Below are positions 17,026-26,742 of a stretch of DNA of 54,256 bases, piece by piece (the first letter of the stretch is position 1; the number at the start of each line of letters is the position of its first letter). Below the pieces are notes generated by a model, which saw only the letters and a program-made list of their open reading frames with translations, was not told where the DNA came from and made no database searches. Made by a program: the position numbers and the translations under genes. The stretch is from Gallionellaceae bacterium (GTDB taxonomy: Bacteria; Pseudomonadota; Gammaproteobacteria; Burkholderiales; Thiobacillaceae): NCBI GenBank assembly GCA_028714735.1, contig JAQTLU010000020.1, positions 1 through 54,256 on the forward strand, written 5' to 3'.

Positions 17026-17943
17026 ATGACCGAACATTGCTTTCACCTCGCTATTCCGGCTGAACACGCCGGCAAACGGCTGGACCAGAGTCTGGCCGAA
17101 TTGTTGCCGGAATTTTCCCGCAACCGCATCCAGCAGTGGATCGACGCCGGCGAAGCCCGGGTCAACGGCGCCGCCGCGACGCGCAAGCAGAAGGTCTGGG
17201 GCGGCGAGGCGGTCGACCTGCAGGCGGCGCGCATCCCCTCCGAACAGCCTTACAAGGCCGAGGCGATCGCGCTCGACATCGTCCACGAGGACGCCACGGT
17301 CATCGTCATCAACAAGCCGCCCGGCCTGGTGGTGCATCCGGGCGCCGGCAACTGGGAGGGTACCCTGCTCAACGCCTTGCTGCATCATGCCCCCGAGTTG
17401 GGGCAGATCCCGCGCGCCGGCATCGTGCACCGGCTGGACAAGGATACTTCCGGTCTGATGGTGGTGGCCAAGACCCTGGAGGCGCAGACCGCCCTGGTCC
17501 GGGCCTTGCAGGCCAGGGACGTGAAACGGGTCTACTGGGCCGTGGCGATGGGCGAGTTCGAGCGACCGGAGGGCACGGTCGACACCCCGATCGGTCGCCA
17601 CCCGACCCAGCGTACCCGCATGGCGGTGGTCGAGAACGGCAAGCCGGCCCGGACCGATTACCGGGTGCTGAAGCAATACCGCCAGGCCGCCTGGGTGGAA
17701 TGCCGCCTGCACAGCGGCCGCACCCACCAGATCCGGGTGCACCTGTCCCATATCGGCCATCCCCTGGTCGGCGATTCGCTCTATGCCAGCCGCCGCCAGA
17801 TCGCGGCGTCCTTCCACCGCCAGGCCCTGCATGCCTACCGTCTGGGGTTCACGCATCCCCTGACCGGCGAACACGTGGAATGGCAGGCCGCCATGCCGGA
17901 GGACTTGCGTACCCTGATCGAGCAACTGGACCATGCCGCCTGA
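17026..17943 (+). CDS. rluD: 23S rRNA pseudouridine(1911/1915/1917) synthase
   Basis: A 305-residue RluA-family enzyme that modifies helix 69 of 23S rRNA. An S4 RNA-binding domain (about 15-75) is followed by the catalytic domain with the signature HRLDKDTSGL, in which Asp138 is the catalytic residue, and the later GRTHQIRVHL motif. The start at 17026 gives the expected N-terminus; there is no strong ribosome binding site. It overlaps pgeF by 11 bases, so the two are coupled. Divergent from bamD. Confidence 0.93.
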   Translation: MTEHCFHLAIPAEHAGKRLDQSLAELLPEFSRNRIQQWIDAGEARVNGAAATRKQKVWGGEAVDLQAARIPSEQPYKAEAIALDIVHEDATVIVINKPPGLVVHPGAGNWEGTLLNALLHHAPELGQIPRAGIVHRLDKDTSGLMVVAKTLEAQTALVRALQARDVKRVYWAVAMGEFERPEGTVDTPIGRHPTQRTRMAVVENGKPARTDYRVLKQYRQAAWVECRLHSGRTHQIRVHLSHIGHPLVGDSLYASRRQIAASFHRQALHAYRLGFTHPLTGEHVEWQAAMPEDLRTLIEQLDHAA

Positions 17944-18679
17944 CTGGATCGTCCCCGACTGGCCGGCCCCGGCCCGGGTGCGCGCCTTCATGACCACCCG
18001 GGCCGGCGGGGTCAGCCGGGCGCCCTATGACAGCCTGAACCCGGCCGACCACGTCGGCGACGATCCGGCGGCGGTGGCGGAAAATCGCCGGCTATTGCGT
18101 GCCGAACTGCCGGCCGAGCCGCTGTGGCTGAACCAGGTCCATGGCGTCGAGGTGGCCGATCAAGCCGGCGCCGAGCCGCCCTGCGCCGATGCCGGCATCG
18201 CCGGGCAGCCGGGCCAGGTCCGCGTCGTCATGACCGCAGACTGCCTGCCGGCGCTGTTCTGCGACCGCGCCGGGACGGTGGTCGCGGCCGCCCACGCTGG
18301 CTGGCGCGGCCTGGCGGCCGGGGTGCTGGAGGCGACCGTGGCCAGGATGGCGGTGGCGCCGGGTGACCTGCTGGTCTGGCTGGGCGCGGCGATCGGGCCC
18401 AATGCCTTCGAGGTCGGCGACGAGGTGCGCGAGGCCTTCGTCAGCCGGCATCCGCTCGCCGCCGTGGCCTTCCGGCCGGCGCTGCCGGGCACCCTGGACG
18501 GGGCGCCCAGGAAATGGCTGGCGGACATCTACGCCCTGGCCCGCATCCGCCTGGCGGCGATCGGGGTGGGCGAGGTGTATGGCGGCGGCCTGTGCACCTG
18601 GACGGATGCCGAGCGTTTCTTTTCCTATCGGCGCGACGGCGCCACCGGTCGCATGGCCAGCCTGATCTGGCTTGAGTAG
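17933..18679 (+). CDS. pgeF: Peptidoglycan editing factor PgeF (YfiH/DUF152, laccase-like fold)
   Basis: A 248-residue multicopper polyphenol oxidase-fold protein of the YfiH family. Conserved elements are FMTTRAGGVSRAPYDSLN, LNQVHGVEV, VMTADCLPALF, AAHAGWRGLAAGVLE and AAIGPNAFEVGDEV; the His/Cys residues in these form the zinc site. In E. coli the protein corrects wrongly incorporated L-Ser in peptidoglycan precursors; related enzymes act on purine nucleosides. It begins inside the rluD end and is followed by a hairpin at 18690-18713. Confidence 0.92.
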   Translation: MPPDWIVPDWPAPARVRAFMTTRAGGVSRAPYDSLNPADHVGDDPAAVAENRRLLRAELPAEPLWLNQVHGVEVADQAGAEPPCADAGIAGQPGQVRVVMTADCLPALFCDRAGTVVAAAHAGWRGLAAGVLEATVARMAVAPGDLLVWLGAAIGPNAFEVGDEVREAFVSRHPLAAVAFRPALPGTLDGAPRKWLADIYALARIRLAAIGVGEVYGGGLCTWTDAERFFSYRRDGATGRMASLIWLE

Positions 18680-18689
18680 AATTCACCTG

Positions 18690-18713
18690 TCGCCGGCCGC
18701 GAGCCGCCGGCGA
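18690..18713. repeat. Perfect 8-bp inverted repeat
   Basis: TCGCCGGC and GCCGGCGA separated by 8 bases, between pgeF and the ODP-like gene. There is no T run, so it may be an attenuating or mRNA-stabilising hairpin or a Rho-assisted end rather than an intrinsic terminator. Confidence 0.5.
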
Positions 18714-18738
18714 ACCCTGACTTGAGGACGCAACCCGT

Positions 18739-19521
18739 ATGGCGATAGAACTGTACAACGACGGCCGGCATGTCTGCCTGATGTTCAACGACCTGGTCGA
18801 CGACAGCAACAGTTCCGCCGTGCAGGCCAACCAGTTCCTGATCGAGACCGACGGCGAGGGCGCCCTCATCGACCCGGCCGGCAACATGACCTACAACGCC
18901 CTGATCATGGCCATGCAGCAGTACTTCCCGTTCAAGAAGCTGAAGTACATCTTTGCCTCGCACCAGGACCCGGACATCGTCGCCTCGCTCAACAAGTGGC
19001 TGATGTCGACCGAGTGCGTGCTCTACGTATCCAAGCTGTGGGAACGCTTCGTGCCGCACTTCTGCACCATCAACCGCTGGGAGGGCCGCATTGTCGGCAT
19101 CCCGGACCAGGGCATGGTGATCCCGATCAAGGACACCCGGATCTACGCGGTGCCGGCGCATTTCCTCCACGCCGAGGGCAACTTCCAGTTCTACGACGCC
19201 AAGTCGAAGATCCTGTTTTCCGGCGACATGGGCGCCTCGCTGGTACACCACGACGAGATCGTCCGGCCGATCACCACGGTGGCGGAATTCCAGGCCCATA
19301 TCGCCAAGATGGAAGGCTTCCACAAGCGCTACATGGTCGCCAACAAGGCCTGCCGGTTTTGGGCGAACATGGTTCGGACCATGGACGTCGAGATGCTGGT
19401 GCCCCAGCACGGCCGCTGGTTCAAGGGCAAGGAGGTGATCGCCGCCTTCCTGGCCTGGATCGAGAACCTGCAATGCGGCCTCGACCTGTTCAGCCAGGAC
19501 AACTACCGTTTTCCGGGTTGA
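18739..19521 (+). CDS. Metallo-beta-lactamase-fold di-iron protein, ODP-like
   Basis: A 260-residue single-domain protein similar to the beta-lactamase half of flavo-diiron proteins, without the flavodoxin half. Likely metal ligands are H75-D77-D79 (HQDPD), H141 or H144 (AHFLHAEGN), D163 (FSGDMGAS) and H224 (VPQHGRWF). Stand-alone proteins of this sort (ODP, oxygen-binding di-iron protein) have been described as oxygen or iron sensors in bacterial chemotaxis; lack of a flavin domain argues against direct NO or O2 reduction. Its 3' end faces a diguanylate cyclase gene only 2 bases away on the other strand, suggesting but not proving a signalling link. Confidence 0.8.
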   Translation: MAIELYNDGRHVCLMFNDLVDDSNSSAVQANQFLIETDGEGALIDPAGNMTYNALIMAMQQYFPFKKLKYIFASHQDPDIVASLNKWLMSTECVLYVSKLWERFVPHFCTINRWEGRIVGIPDQGMVIPIKDTRIYAVPAHFLHAEGNFQFYDAKSKILFSGDMGASLVHHDEIVRPITTVAEFQAHIAKMEGFHKRYMVANKACRFWANMVRTMDVEMLVPQHGRWFKGKEVIAAFLAWIENLQCGLDLFSQDNYRFPG

Positions 19522-19523
19522 AC

Positions 19524-21041
19524 TCAGCCGGCCAGGACGCGGTTCTTCCCGGTGCGCTTCGCCAGATACATGGCCTGATCGGCGCGCTTGATGGCGTCTG
19601 GGCCCGATTCCTCCGGGGCGAACTGGGCCACCCCGGCACTGAAGGTGATCAGGACCTTGTCATTGCCGGCCAGGAAGAAATTCTTCGTGAGCTCCCTCTG
19701 GAAGCGCTGCATCGCCGTGATGGCATCGTCCAGCACCGTGTCGGGCATGAGGATGACGAATTCCTCGCCGCCGTAACGGGCCAGGGTGTCCCCCGGGCGC
19801 AAGTTCTGGCGCACGACGTTGACCAGGTGGATCAAGGCGGCGTCGCCCGATTCGTGGCCCAGGCTGTCGTTGATCTTCTTGAAGTTGTCGATGTCGAGCA
19901 AGGCCACCGAAAGCGGCGTTTCCTTGCGTCGCGTGGTGGCGATCTCACGCATCAGGGCCTCATCCAGGCCTTTGCGGTTAAGCACGTCGGTCAGCGGATC
20001 GTGCCGCGCCGAGTCGCTCGCAATGAGCAAGTCCTGTTGCAGCTTGGCGATTTCGGCCTCTGTCGCCGACGCCTTCGTTTGCAGTATCGCGAGCTGGTCG
20101 TGTTCCCTCGATGCATCTTCCGCCATGGTGCGCGTGGTCTGGATGACGTCCTGCAACAGCGGCGCGAGATCCTCGATCGTCTTGACCTTTTCGATCAGCC
20201 GGGCGCTTTCCTCGATCTTGCTCTGGAACGTGGAACTGGATTCGCTCATCCAGGACAGCCGTTCGATAAAGGCCGTCAGCATCTGGCGCATTTCTTCCTG
20301 CGCCGCCATGGAGCGGACCTTGGCCACCGACTGCCTGGCCATGACATCGCGCACGCGTCGCTTCACGTCGTCCAGCCGGCGCAGGTCGAGCGGTGGTTTT
20401 ACCGCAGCCAGCAAGGCATCGACCTGACCTTTCAGCCAGCTGTCGTCCAGACTCAAGGCACTAACGTTTTCAAGGACCAGATGCAACAGATCGAGCAGGG
20501 CGGTCTTGATCTCGGCCTGTTCTTCCGAAACCAGCGACAGGCGATGGCTGAAGTCGCCGAGCGCCCCCTGGACACTGCGAAAGTCCGCGCCCGGTTCGCG
20601 CAGGATGCGAAGAAATTCGGCCGTCTTCCTGGCAAATGCCGCATCTTCATTCCCCAGCGCGGGCAGCCCGTTCTCGATCATGCCGGCAAACTTCGCAAAC
20701 AGCCGGCTGGCGGCGCCGTCGTTCGCGGTCGCGTTGCCGTCGCTCAAGGAGGCGGTGGCAGACGATCTGAAAAAGGCTGACAGGGCCTCCTCGATGCCTT
20801 GCCAGCTATGCCGGCTGATGGCGGCATCCAGTTGTTCCAGCTGTTCTTGCTGGGCGGAGTCCCGGGCGCTCAGGGTCAGGGCGACCTTGCGCAGATTGAG
20901 TTCGGGAAAACCGGCCAGATTGGGGTGCTCGGCGATCTCGTTGTAACACGCCTGATAGTTTGCCGGCGTCGGCGGCAACTTGCGGACGGACAGCTGCCTG
21001 AGTGCTTCGCGCGCTATCTCGGAAGGGTTTTTGGGGGGCAT
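19524..21041 (-). CDS. Diguanylate cyclase (soluble, GGDEF)
   Basis: A 505-residue cytosolic protein. The first 340 residues are helical with a coiled coil before the cyclase (about 310-345) and resemble the N-terminal region of many betaproteobacterial soluble cyclases (PTPANYQACYNEIAEHP near residues 25-41). The C-terminal GGDEF domain carries a canonical active site GGEEF (424-428) and an inhibitory-site RPGD (415-418), so it should make c-di-GMP with product feedback. No membrane segment is seen, so the signal is probably cytosolic. Confidence 0.92.
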   Translation of the reverse strand: MPPKNPSEIAREALRQLSVRKLPPTPANYQACYNEIAEHPNLAGFPELNLRKVALTLSARDSAQQEQLEQLDAAISRHSWQGIEEALSAFFRSSATASLSDGNATANDGAASRLFAKFAGMIENGLPALGNEDAAFARKTAEFLRILREPGADFRSVQGALGDFSHRLSLVSEEQAEIKTALLDLLHLVLENVSALSLDDSWLKGQVDALLAAVKPPLDLRRLDDVKRRVRDVMARQSVAKVRSMAAQEEMRQMLTAFIERLSWMSESSSTFQSKIEESARLIEKVKTIEDLAPLLQDVIQTTRTMAEDASREHDQLAILQTKASATEAEIAKLQQDLLIASDSARHDPLTDVLNRKGLDEALMREIATTRRKETPLSVALLDIDNFKKINDSLGHESGDAALIHLVNVVRQNLRPGDTLARYGGEEFVILMPDTVLDDAITAMQRFQRELTKNFFLAGNDKVLITFSAGVAQFAPEESGPDAIKRADQAMYLAKRTGKNRVLAG

Positions 21042-21212
21042 TTGAATCGGTTCAATGGAATTTCGGTTGCCTGCCTTCGGTAACGAGGAAGCCGGTCGCA
21101 GTGAGTAAACAGGACGGCATCATTATAACGTTAGAGATATAGCCTCACTTCAATCGATACGCCGGGAATCGAAGCAATCCGGCAACCCCATTCCGGCCGA
21201 CGGCATGTTGTT

Positions 21213-22250
21213 CTACGGCGCCGGGTTCGTATAGCGCAGGTGCAATTCCTCGATCTCGGCCAGCACCGCTGCCGTCAGCGGTTTCTCCCAGGCCTCCAGG
21301 TTTTCCGTCAGCTGCGCCATGCCGGTGGCGCCGATGAGGGTGCTGGCGACGAACCAGCGCCGGTAGACGAAGGACAGCGCCAGTTCGGTCGGGGTCAGGC
21401 CATGCCGGCGCGCCAGGTCGGCGTAGGCGGCCACGGCAGGCTGGACGTTGGGCTTCTCATAACGTTGGGCGAAGCCCTTGAACAGGGTGACCCGCCCGGC
21501 CGCTGCCGGATCGCTCTGGTATTTGCCGGACAGGTGGCCGAAGGCGAGGGGGGAATAGGCCAGCAGGCCCAGTTGTTCGCGATAGGCGATCTCGGCCAGG
21601 CCGGTCTCGAACACCCGGTTGATCAGGTTGTACGGGTTCTGGATCGACACCACCCGAGGCAGGCCGTGCGCGCCGGCGAGGCGGAGGAATTCCATCACGC
21701 CCCAGGGGTGTTCGTTGGACAGGCCGACGTAGCGGACCTTGCCTTCCCGGACCAGTTCGGCCAAGGCTTCCAGTTGCGCCCGGATCGGCACGGCCTCGGT
21801 TTCCTGGCCGGGGTCGAACTGGTACTTGCCGAACATCGGCACGTTGCGTTCCGGCCAGTGCAGTTGATAGAGGTCGACGTAGTCGGTCTGCAGGCGTTCG
21901 AGAGAGCCCTCGATGGCAGTGCGGATGTTGTCCCGGTCCAGGGCCTTGGGGCCGCCGCGGATCCAGGCCATGTTGCGGTTCGGGCCCGACACCTTGGTGG
22001 CGAGGATGACCGTGTCGCGCGACCGGTGCTTGAGCCAGTTGCCGACGATGGTCTCGGTGCGGTTCACCGTCTCGGCGCGCGGCGGCACCGGATACATCTC
22101 GGCCGTGTCGATGAAGTTGATGCCGCGCTCGAAGGCCAGGTCCAGTTGGCTGTGCGCCTCGGCGGCGTCGTTCTGCTGGCCGAAGGTCATGGTGCCCAGA
22201 CAGATGGCGGAGACGTTCAGATCGCTGCCGCCGAGCAGACGATATTCCAT
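21213..22250 (-). CDS. tas: Aldo/keto reductase, Tas-like
   Basis: A 345-residue NADPH-dependent oxidoreductase closely similar along its length to E. coli Tas (346 residues), including GTMTFGQQND near the start, IDTAEMYPVPPRAET, LQTDYVDLYQLHWP and the ending RYTNPAP. Catalytic Asp/Tyr (DTAEMY) and Lys (ATKVSG) are in place. The start at 22250 is fixed by AAGGAGG 7 bases upstream; the frame is open for 27 more codons upstream without a better site. Physiological substrate unknown; E. coli Tas was noticed for suppressing tyrosine auxotrophy. Divergent from the cta cluster with 220 bases between. Confidence 0.92.
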   Translation of the reverse strand: MEYRLLGGSDLNVSAICLGTMTFGQQNDAAEAHSQLDLAFERGINFIDTAEMYPVPPRAETVNRTETIVGNWLKHRSRDTVILATKVSGPNRNMAWIRGGPKALDRDNIRTAIEGSLERLQTDYVDLYQLHWPERNVPMFGKYQFDPGQETEAVPIRAQLEALAELVREGKVRYVGLSNEHPWGVMEFLRLAGAHGLPRVVSIQNPYNLINRVFETGLAEIAYREQLGLLAYSPLAFGHLSGKYQSDPAAAGRVTLFKGFAQRYEKPNVQPAVAAYADLARRHGLTPTELALSFVYRRWFVASTLIGATGMAQLTENLEAWEKPLTAAVLAEIEELHLRYTNPAP

Positions 22251-22470
22251 GGTTTGCCCTCCTTTGGATGCAGCGAGCCTAGCAGATTTTTCCACTGGCC
22301 GGCTTCGCCGTGCGCACGCCTGCCCGGACATGACCCTAGTTCAGGCGGCAATTGGGCAAAATTAGGGTATTCACTGTATGTACCCACTACGGTCATTCTT
22401 GTATTAATTCACTCAGCACCTGAGCAAACCGATACTCACCCGCGAGAACAGGTGTCGAGAGGAGATGGGG

Positions 22471-23583
22471 ATGACATGTGCGCGAGCCTGCGCGGTAGCG
22501 GTAGCGTTATTCGCTCTATCCGACCGGTCCGGGGCCGAATACCGGTTCAACCTGCCCGCACCCCAGTCCAGCGTCGCACATACCGCCTACGACTTGCATA
22601 TCATCGTGCTATGGGTCTGCCTGGCCATCTTCGCGCTGGTGTTCGGGGCCATGTTCTATTCCCTGCTCAGGCATCGCAAGAGCCTCGGCCACGCGGCCCA
22701 TCCATTCCATGAAAGCACCACCGTCGAGGTGATCTGGACGACGGTGCCGTTCCTGATCCTGGTCGGCCTGGCCTGGCCGGCGACCAAGGCGGTGCTGGCC
22801 CAGAAGGATACCGGCAATCCCGACCTCACGATCAAGATCACCGGCCATCAATGGAAGTGGGAATACGAGTATTTGCAGGAGGGGGTCCGCTTTTTGAGTG
22901 TGTTGGCGACCCCGAGTGAGCAGATCGGCGACCGGATGGAAAAGGGCGAACACTATCTGCTGGAAGTGGATGAGCCGCTGGTGGTGCCGGTGGGCCGCAA
23001 GGTGCGGCTGCTGCTGACCGCGGCGGACGTGATCCATTCCTGGTGGGTGCCGGCCCTGGGGGTGAAGCAGGACGCCATCCCGGGTTTCATCCGCGATACC
23101 TGGTTCCGCGCCGACGCGCCCGGCACCTATCGCGGCCAGTGCGCCGAACTGTGCGGCAGGGGGCATGCCTTCATGCCCATCGTCGTCGAAGTGAAGCCCG
23201 AGGCGGAATACCGGGCCTGGCTGGCGGCCAGGAAGTCCGACCAGGCGGCAAAGGCGGCCGAGTCGGGGCGGGCCTTTGCCCCGGCTGAATTGCTGGCACT
23301 CGGCGAGAAGATCTTTACCGCCAATTGCGCCGCCTGCCACCAGGCCAATGGCCGGGGCATCCCCGGTCTGTTCCCCGCCCTGGCCGGTTCCGCGATCGTC
23401 AACGGGCCACCGCAGGCCCACGTGGGTCGGGTCCTGCAGGGCAAGCCAGGCACCGCGATGCCGGCCTTCGCGGCGCAACTGGACGATGCCGAGATTGCCG
23501 CCGTGGTCAGCTACGAGCGCCAGTCCTGGGGCAACCACGCCGAGCCGGTGCAACCGGCCCTGGTGAAGAACCAGCGGCAATAG
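22471..23583 (+). CDS. ctaC: Cytochrome c oxidase subunit II with fused cytochrome c
   Basis: Subunit II of an aa3-type oxidase, which takes electrons at the CuA centre. After a signal peptide come two membrane helices, the aromatic-rich HQWKWEYEY electron-entry region, and the CuA ligands in VIHSWWVP and [14 protein letters not shown]-terminal class I cytochrome c domain with haem site CAACH and a late axial Met (GTAMPAF) makes this a caa3-like subunit. The ATG at 22471 is preferred over 22465 because GAGAGGAG then lies 6 bases upstream. First gene of the oxidase operon; the following ctaD starts 11 bases after its stop. Confidence 0.94.
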   Translation: MTCARACAVAVALFALSDRSGAEYRFNLPAPQSSVAHTAYDLHIIVLWVCLAIFALVFGAMFYSLLRHRKSLGHAAHPFHESTTVEVIWTTVPFLILVGLAWPATKAVLAQKDTGNPDLTIKITGHQWKWEYEYLQEGVRFLSVLATPSEQIGDRMEKGEHYLLEVDEPLVVPVGRKVRLLLTAADVIHSWWVPALGVKQDAIPGFIRDTWFRADAPGTYRGQCAELCGRGHAFMPIVVEVKPEAEYRAWLAARKSDQAAKAAESGRAFAPAELLALGEKIFTANCAACHQANGRGIPGLFPALAGSAIVNGPPQAHVGRVLQGKPGTAMPAFAAQLDDAEIAAVVSYERQSWGNHAEPVQPALVKNQRQ

Positions 23584-23594
23584 GAGGAAGGACT

Positions 23595-25181
23595 ATGGCC
23601 ATCGACGGCAGCAGCGCGATCCTGGAACCCGCCCACCACGGGGCCCTGCCGGGCGGCACGTGGCGCTGGTTGACCACGACCAACCACAAGGACATCGGCA
23701 CGCTTTATCTCTGCTTCGCCGCTGTCATGTTCCTGACCGGCGGCCTGATGGCCATGACGATCCGGGCCGAGCTGTTCCAGCCCGGCCTGCAGTTCGTCCA
23801 GCCGGAACTGTTCAACCAGCTCACCACCCTGCACGGCCTGATCATGATCTTCGGGGTGATCATGCCGACCTTCACCGGCTTCGCCAACTGGCAGATCCCG
23901 CTCATGATCGGCGCTCCCGACATGGCCTTCCCGCGCATGAACAACTGGAGCTTCTGGCTCCTGCCGGTGGCGGCCGCGTTGCTGATCGGCTCGATGTTCC
24001 TGCCCGGCGGCGCGGTCGCCGGCGGCTGGACCCTGTATCCGCCGCTGTCCATCCAGGGCGGCATCAGCTACGACATGACCATCTTCGCGCTCCACATCAT
24101 GGGCGCCTCGTCGATCATGGGCGCCATCAACATCATCACCACCATCCTGAACATGCGCGCACCGGGCATGACCCCGATGCGGATGCCGATGTTCGTCTGG
24201 ACCTGGCTGATCACCGCCTTCCTGCTGATCGCGGTGATGCCGGTCCTGGCCGGAACGATCACCATGCTGCTCACCGACCGCAACTTCGGCACCCATTTCT
24301 TCAGCGCCGCCGGCGGCGGCGACCCGGTGATGTTCCAGCACCTGTTCTGGTTCTTCGGCCATCCCGAGGTCTACATCCTGATCCTGCCCGCCTTCGGCAT
24401 CGTCTCCACGGTCATCCCCACCTTCGCGCGCAAGCCGCTGTTCGGCTACCGCTCCATGGTCTATGCCACCGCCTCGATCGCCATCCTGTCCTTCATCGTC
24501 TGGGGCCACCACATGTTCACCGTCGGCATGCCGGTGGCGGCGCAGCTGTTCTTCATGTACGCCACCATGCTGATCGCGGTGCCGACCGGGGTGAAGGTGT
24601 TCAACTGGGTGGCCACGATGTGGCGGGGCTCGCTGACCTTCGAGACCGCCATGCTGTTCGCCGTCGCCTTCGTCTGCCTGTTCACCATCGGCGGCTTCTC
24701 CGGCCTGGTGCTGGCCATGGTGCCGGTGGACACCCAGTTGCAGGATACCTATTACGTGGTGGCTCATTTCCACTACGTCCTGGTCACCGGCGCGCTGTTC
24801 GCCATCTATGCCGGGCTGTATTACTGGCTGCCCAAGTGGACCGGGCACCGGGTCGACGAAAACTGGGGGCGCTGGCATTTCTGGCTCTCCGCCGTGTCGG
24901 TGAATGTGCTCTTCTTCCCCATGCACTTCCTCGGCCTGGCCGGCATGCCCCGGCGGATCCCGGACTACGCCCTGCAGTTCGCCGACTTCAACCGCATCGC
25001 CTCGATCGGCGGGTTCGTCTTCGGCGCCAGCCAGATCCTGCTCCTGATCGTCATCGTCAAGTGCGTCCGGGGCGGCGAGCCGGCCGGGAATTGCCCCTAT
25101 GAGGGGGCCGTCGGGCTGGAATGGACCCTGTCCTCGCCGCCGCCCTATCACTCCTTCGCGACCCCGCCGGAGCTGGAATGA
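23595..25181 (+). CDS. ctaD: Cytochrome c oxidase subunit I
   Basis: Catalytic subunit (528 residues, 12 membrane helices) that reduces oxygen and pumps protons. Visible hallmarks are [11 protein letters not shown] (low-spin haem ligand His), GHPEVYI (CuB His cross-linked to Tyr, with the D-channel Glu typical of A1 oxidases nearby), [10 protein letters not shown] (CuB His pair), a TGVKVFNW K-channel segment and VVAHFHYVL (haem a3 and haem a ligands). GGAGG upstream supports the start. Its TGA overlaps the ATG of ctaG by 4 bases. Confidence 0.96.
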   Translation: MAIDGSSAILEPAHHGALPGGTWRWLTTTNHKDIGTLYLCFAAVMFLTGGLMAMTIRAELFQPGLQFVQPELFNQLTTLHGLIMIFGVIMPTFTGFANWQIPLMIGAPDMAFPRMNNWSFWLLPVAAALLIGSMFLPGGAVAGGWTLYPPLSIQGGISYDMTIFALHIMGASSIMGAINIITTILNMRAPGMTPMRMPMFVWTWLITAFLLIAVMPVLAGTITMLLTDRNFGTHFFSAAGGGDPVMFQHLFWFFGHPEVYILILPAFGIVSTVIPTFARKPLFGYRSMVYATASIAILSFIVWGHHMFTVGMPVAAQLFFMYATMLIAVPTGVKVFNWVATMWRGSLTFETAMLFAVAFVCLFTIGGFSGLVLAMVPVDTQLQDTYYVVAHFHYVLVTGALFAIYAGLYYWLPKWTGHRVDENWGRWHFWLSAVSVNVLFFPMHFLGLAGMPRRIPDYALQFADFNRIASIGGFVFGASQILLLIVIVKCVRGGEPAGNCPYEGAVGLEWTLSSPPPYHSFATPPELE

Positions 25182-25705
25182 ACGCCGACCTCGGCCAGGC
25201 CAACGCCATCGTGATGCGCCGCCTGCTGCTGCTGGCGGCGGCCATGTTCGGCTTCGGCTTCGCCCTGGTGCCGCTGTACTCGATCTTTTGCGACATCACC
25301 GGCCTGAACCGGGACGAGGCCCAGGTACTGGCCCGCAACACCCAGGTCGACCGCAGCCGTTCGGTCCAGGTGCAGATGCTCTCGAACAGCGAGAACGGCG
25401 ACCGCTGGCGCCTGCTCGCGCCGACCGGGGCCATCGCGCCGCATCCCGGCGAACTGGTCGAGATCGAGTACGAACTGGACAACCTGAGCGACCGTCCCCT
25501 GGTCGGCCGCGCCGTGCCCAGCTACGCCCCGGCGCGGGCGGCGGCCTACTTCAAGAAGATCGAGTGCTTCTGCTTCCGGGAACAGCGCCTGGCCCCACAT
25601 GAAAAGCTGCGCATGCCGGTGCTGTTCGTGCTGGACAACCGCCTGCCGGCCGACATCGGCGTGGTGACCCTGTCCTACACCTTCTACGCAAAGGGGGAAT
25701 CATGA
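25178..25705 (+). CDS. ctaG: Cytochrome c oxidase assembly protein CtaG/Cox11
   Basis: A 175-residue copper chaperone that delivers CuB to subunit I. One N-terminal membrane helix (about 14-33) with [13 protein letters not shown] is followed by the periplasmic domain holding the copper motif CFCF in [11 protein letters not shown]. The start at 25178 overlaps the ctaD stop as ATGA; an in-frame upstream ATG at 25121 lies inside ctaD and is not needed. Its stop overlaps the ctaE start in the same way. Confidence 0.94.
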   Translation: MNADLGQANAIVMRRLLLLAAAMFGFGFALVPLYSIFCDITGLNRDEAQVLARNTQVDRSRSVQVQMLSNSENGDRWRLLAPTGAIAPHPGELVEIEYELDNLSDRPLVGRAVPSYAPARAAAYFKKIECFCFREQRLAPHEKLRMPVLFVLDNRLPADIGVVTLSYTFYAKGES

Positions 25706-26550
25706 GCCTCCCGCCCAAGGGCTATTATCTGCCGGCACCGTCGCACTGGCCCATCGTCGGCTCGATCGCGCTGTTCTTGCTGGCCCTGGGCGCGACCCTG
25801 GCCATCCACAACCTGGCCGGGGGCGGGTTCCTGCTCGGGGCCGGGGCGGCCACCCTGGCGGCGATGCTGTTCGGCTGGTTCGGCAAGGTGATCGGCGAGA
25901 GCGTGGGCGGCCTGCATGATGCCCAGGTGGAGGCGTCCTTCCGCTGGGGCATGGCCTGGTTCATCTTTTCCGAGGTGATGTTCTTCGCCGCCTTCTTCGG
26001 CGCCCTGTTCTACGGCCGGGTGGTGGCGGTGCCCGACCTGGCCTTGGGCGACAGCCGCCTGCTCTGGCCCGGCTATGCCGGCGGCTGGCCGAGCGCCGGG
26101 CCGGGCCTCAAGGCGGTGTTCACGCCCATGGCGGCCTGGGGCCTCCCCGCCGTCAATACCCTGGTCCTGCTCAGCTCGGGCGCCACCGTCACCTGGGCCC
26201 ACTGGGGCCTGAAACTGGGCCGCCCGTGGCAACTGGAACTGGGCCTCACCCTGACTGTATTGCTGGGCATGAGCTTCATCGCGCTGCAGGCGAGCGAATA
26301 CGCCGAGGCCTACCACCATATGGGCCTGACCCTGGGCGCCGGCATCTACGGGGCGACCTTCTTCATGCTGACCGGCTTCCATGGCCTGCATGTGACGCTG
26401 GGCACCTTGATGCTGATCACCATCCTGGGCCGGGCCCGGGTCGGCCATTTCACGCCGGAGCGGCATTTCGCCTTCGAGGCGGTGTCCTGGTACTGGCACT
26501 TCGTCGACGTGGTCTGGCTGCTGCTGTTCGTCTTCGTCTACTGGCTATGA
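25702..26550 (+). CDS. ctaE: Cytochrome c oxidase subunit III
   Basis: A 282-residue integral membrane subunit with seven predicted helices. Diagnostic segments are FIFSEVMFFAAFFGALF, the Glu in the helix ASEYAEAYHHMG, GFHGLHVTLG and the C-terminal AVSWYWHFVDVVWLLLF. Its last 6 bases overlap the end of a DUF2909-like gene on the opposite strand. Confidence 0.95.
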   Translation: MSLPPKGYYLPAPSHWPIVGSIALFLLALGATLAIHNLAGGGFLLGAGAATLAAMLFGWFGKVIGESVGGLHDAQVEASFRWGMAWFIFSEVMFFAAFFGALFYGRVVAVPDLALGDSRLLWPGYAGGWPSAGPGLKAVFTPMAAWGLPAVNTLVLLSSGATVTWAHWGLKLGRPWQLELGLTLTVLLGMSFIALQASEYAEAYHHMGLTLGAGIYGATFFMLTGFHGLHVTLGTLMLITILGRARVGHFTPERHFAFEAVSWYWHFVDVVWLLLFVFVYWL

Positions 26551-26742
26551 GCCGCGGACCGGAATGAAGCCGAAATGGAAACCGGCCATGAGCAGCAGGA
26601 ACAGCCCGATCGACAGACCGATGCGCCAGGTCAGCGCGCGCACTGTGCGTTCGCCCTGGCCGCGGTCGCGGATCAGGTAGTAGAGGGCCTGGCCCAGGCT
26701 GGCGAGGATGAGCATCACGATGAGGAGAACGAGGATTTTCAT
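26545..26742 (-). CDS. Twin-transmembrane protein, DUF2909-like
   Basis: A 65-residue protein with two membrane helices (about 3-23 and 39-58) separated by a short basic loop (RDRGQGERTVRALTWR). Small proteins of this kind regularly sit between oxidase subunit III and SURF1 genes on the opposite strand in betaproteobacteria, so a part in oxidase assembly or stability is likely but unproven. Its start codon shares the bases CATG with a possible start of the SURF1 gene. Confidence 0.8.
   Translation of the reverse strand: MKILVLLIVMLILASLGQALYYLIRDRGQGERTVRALTWRIGLSIGLFLLLMAGFHFGFIPVRGS

Noticed and set aside
22251-22470. Promoters between tas and ctaC
   Set aside because: TTGGGC with a 17-base spacer to TGTATG is visible near 22353-22381, but the -10 match is too poor to call.
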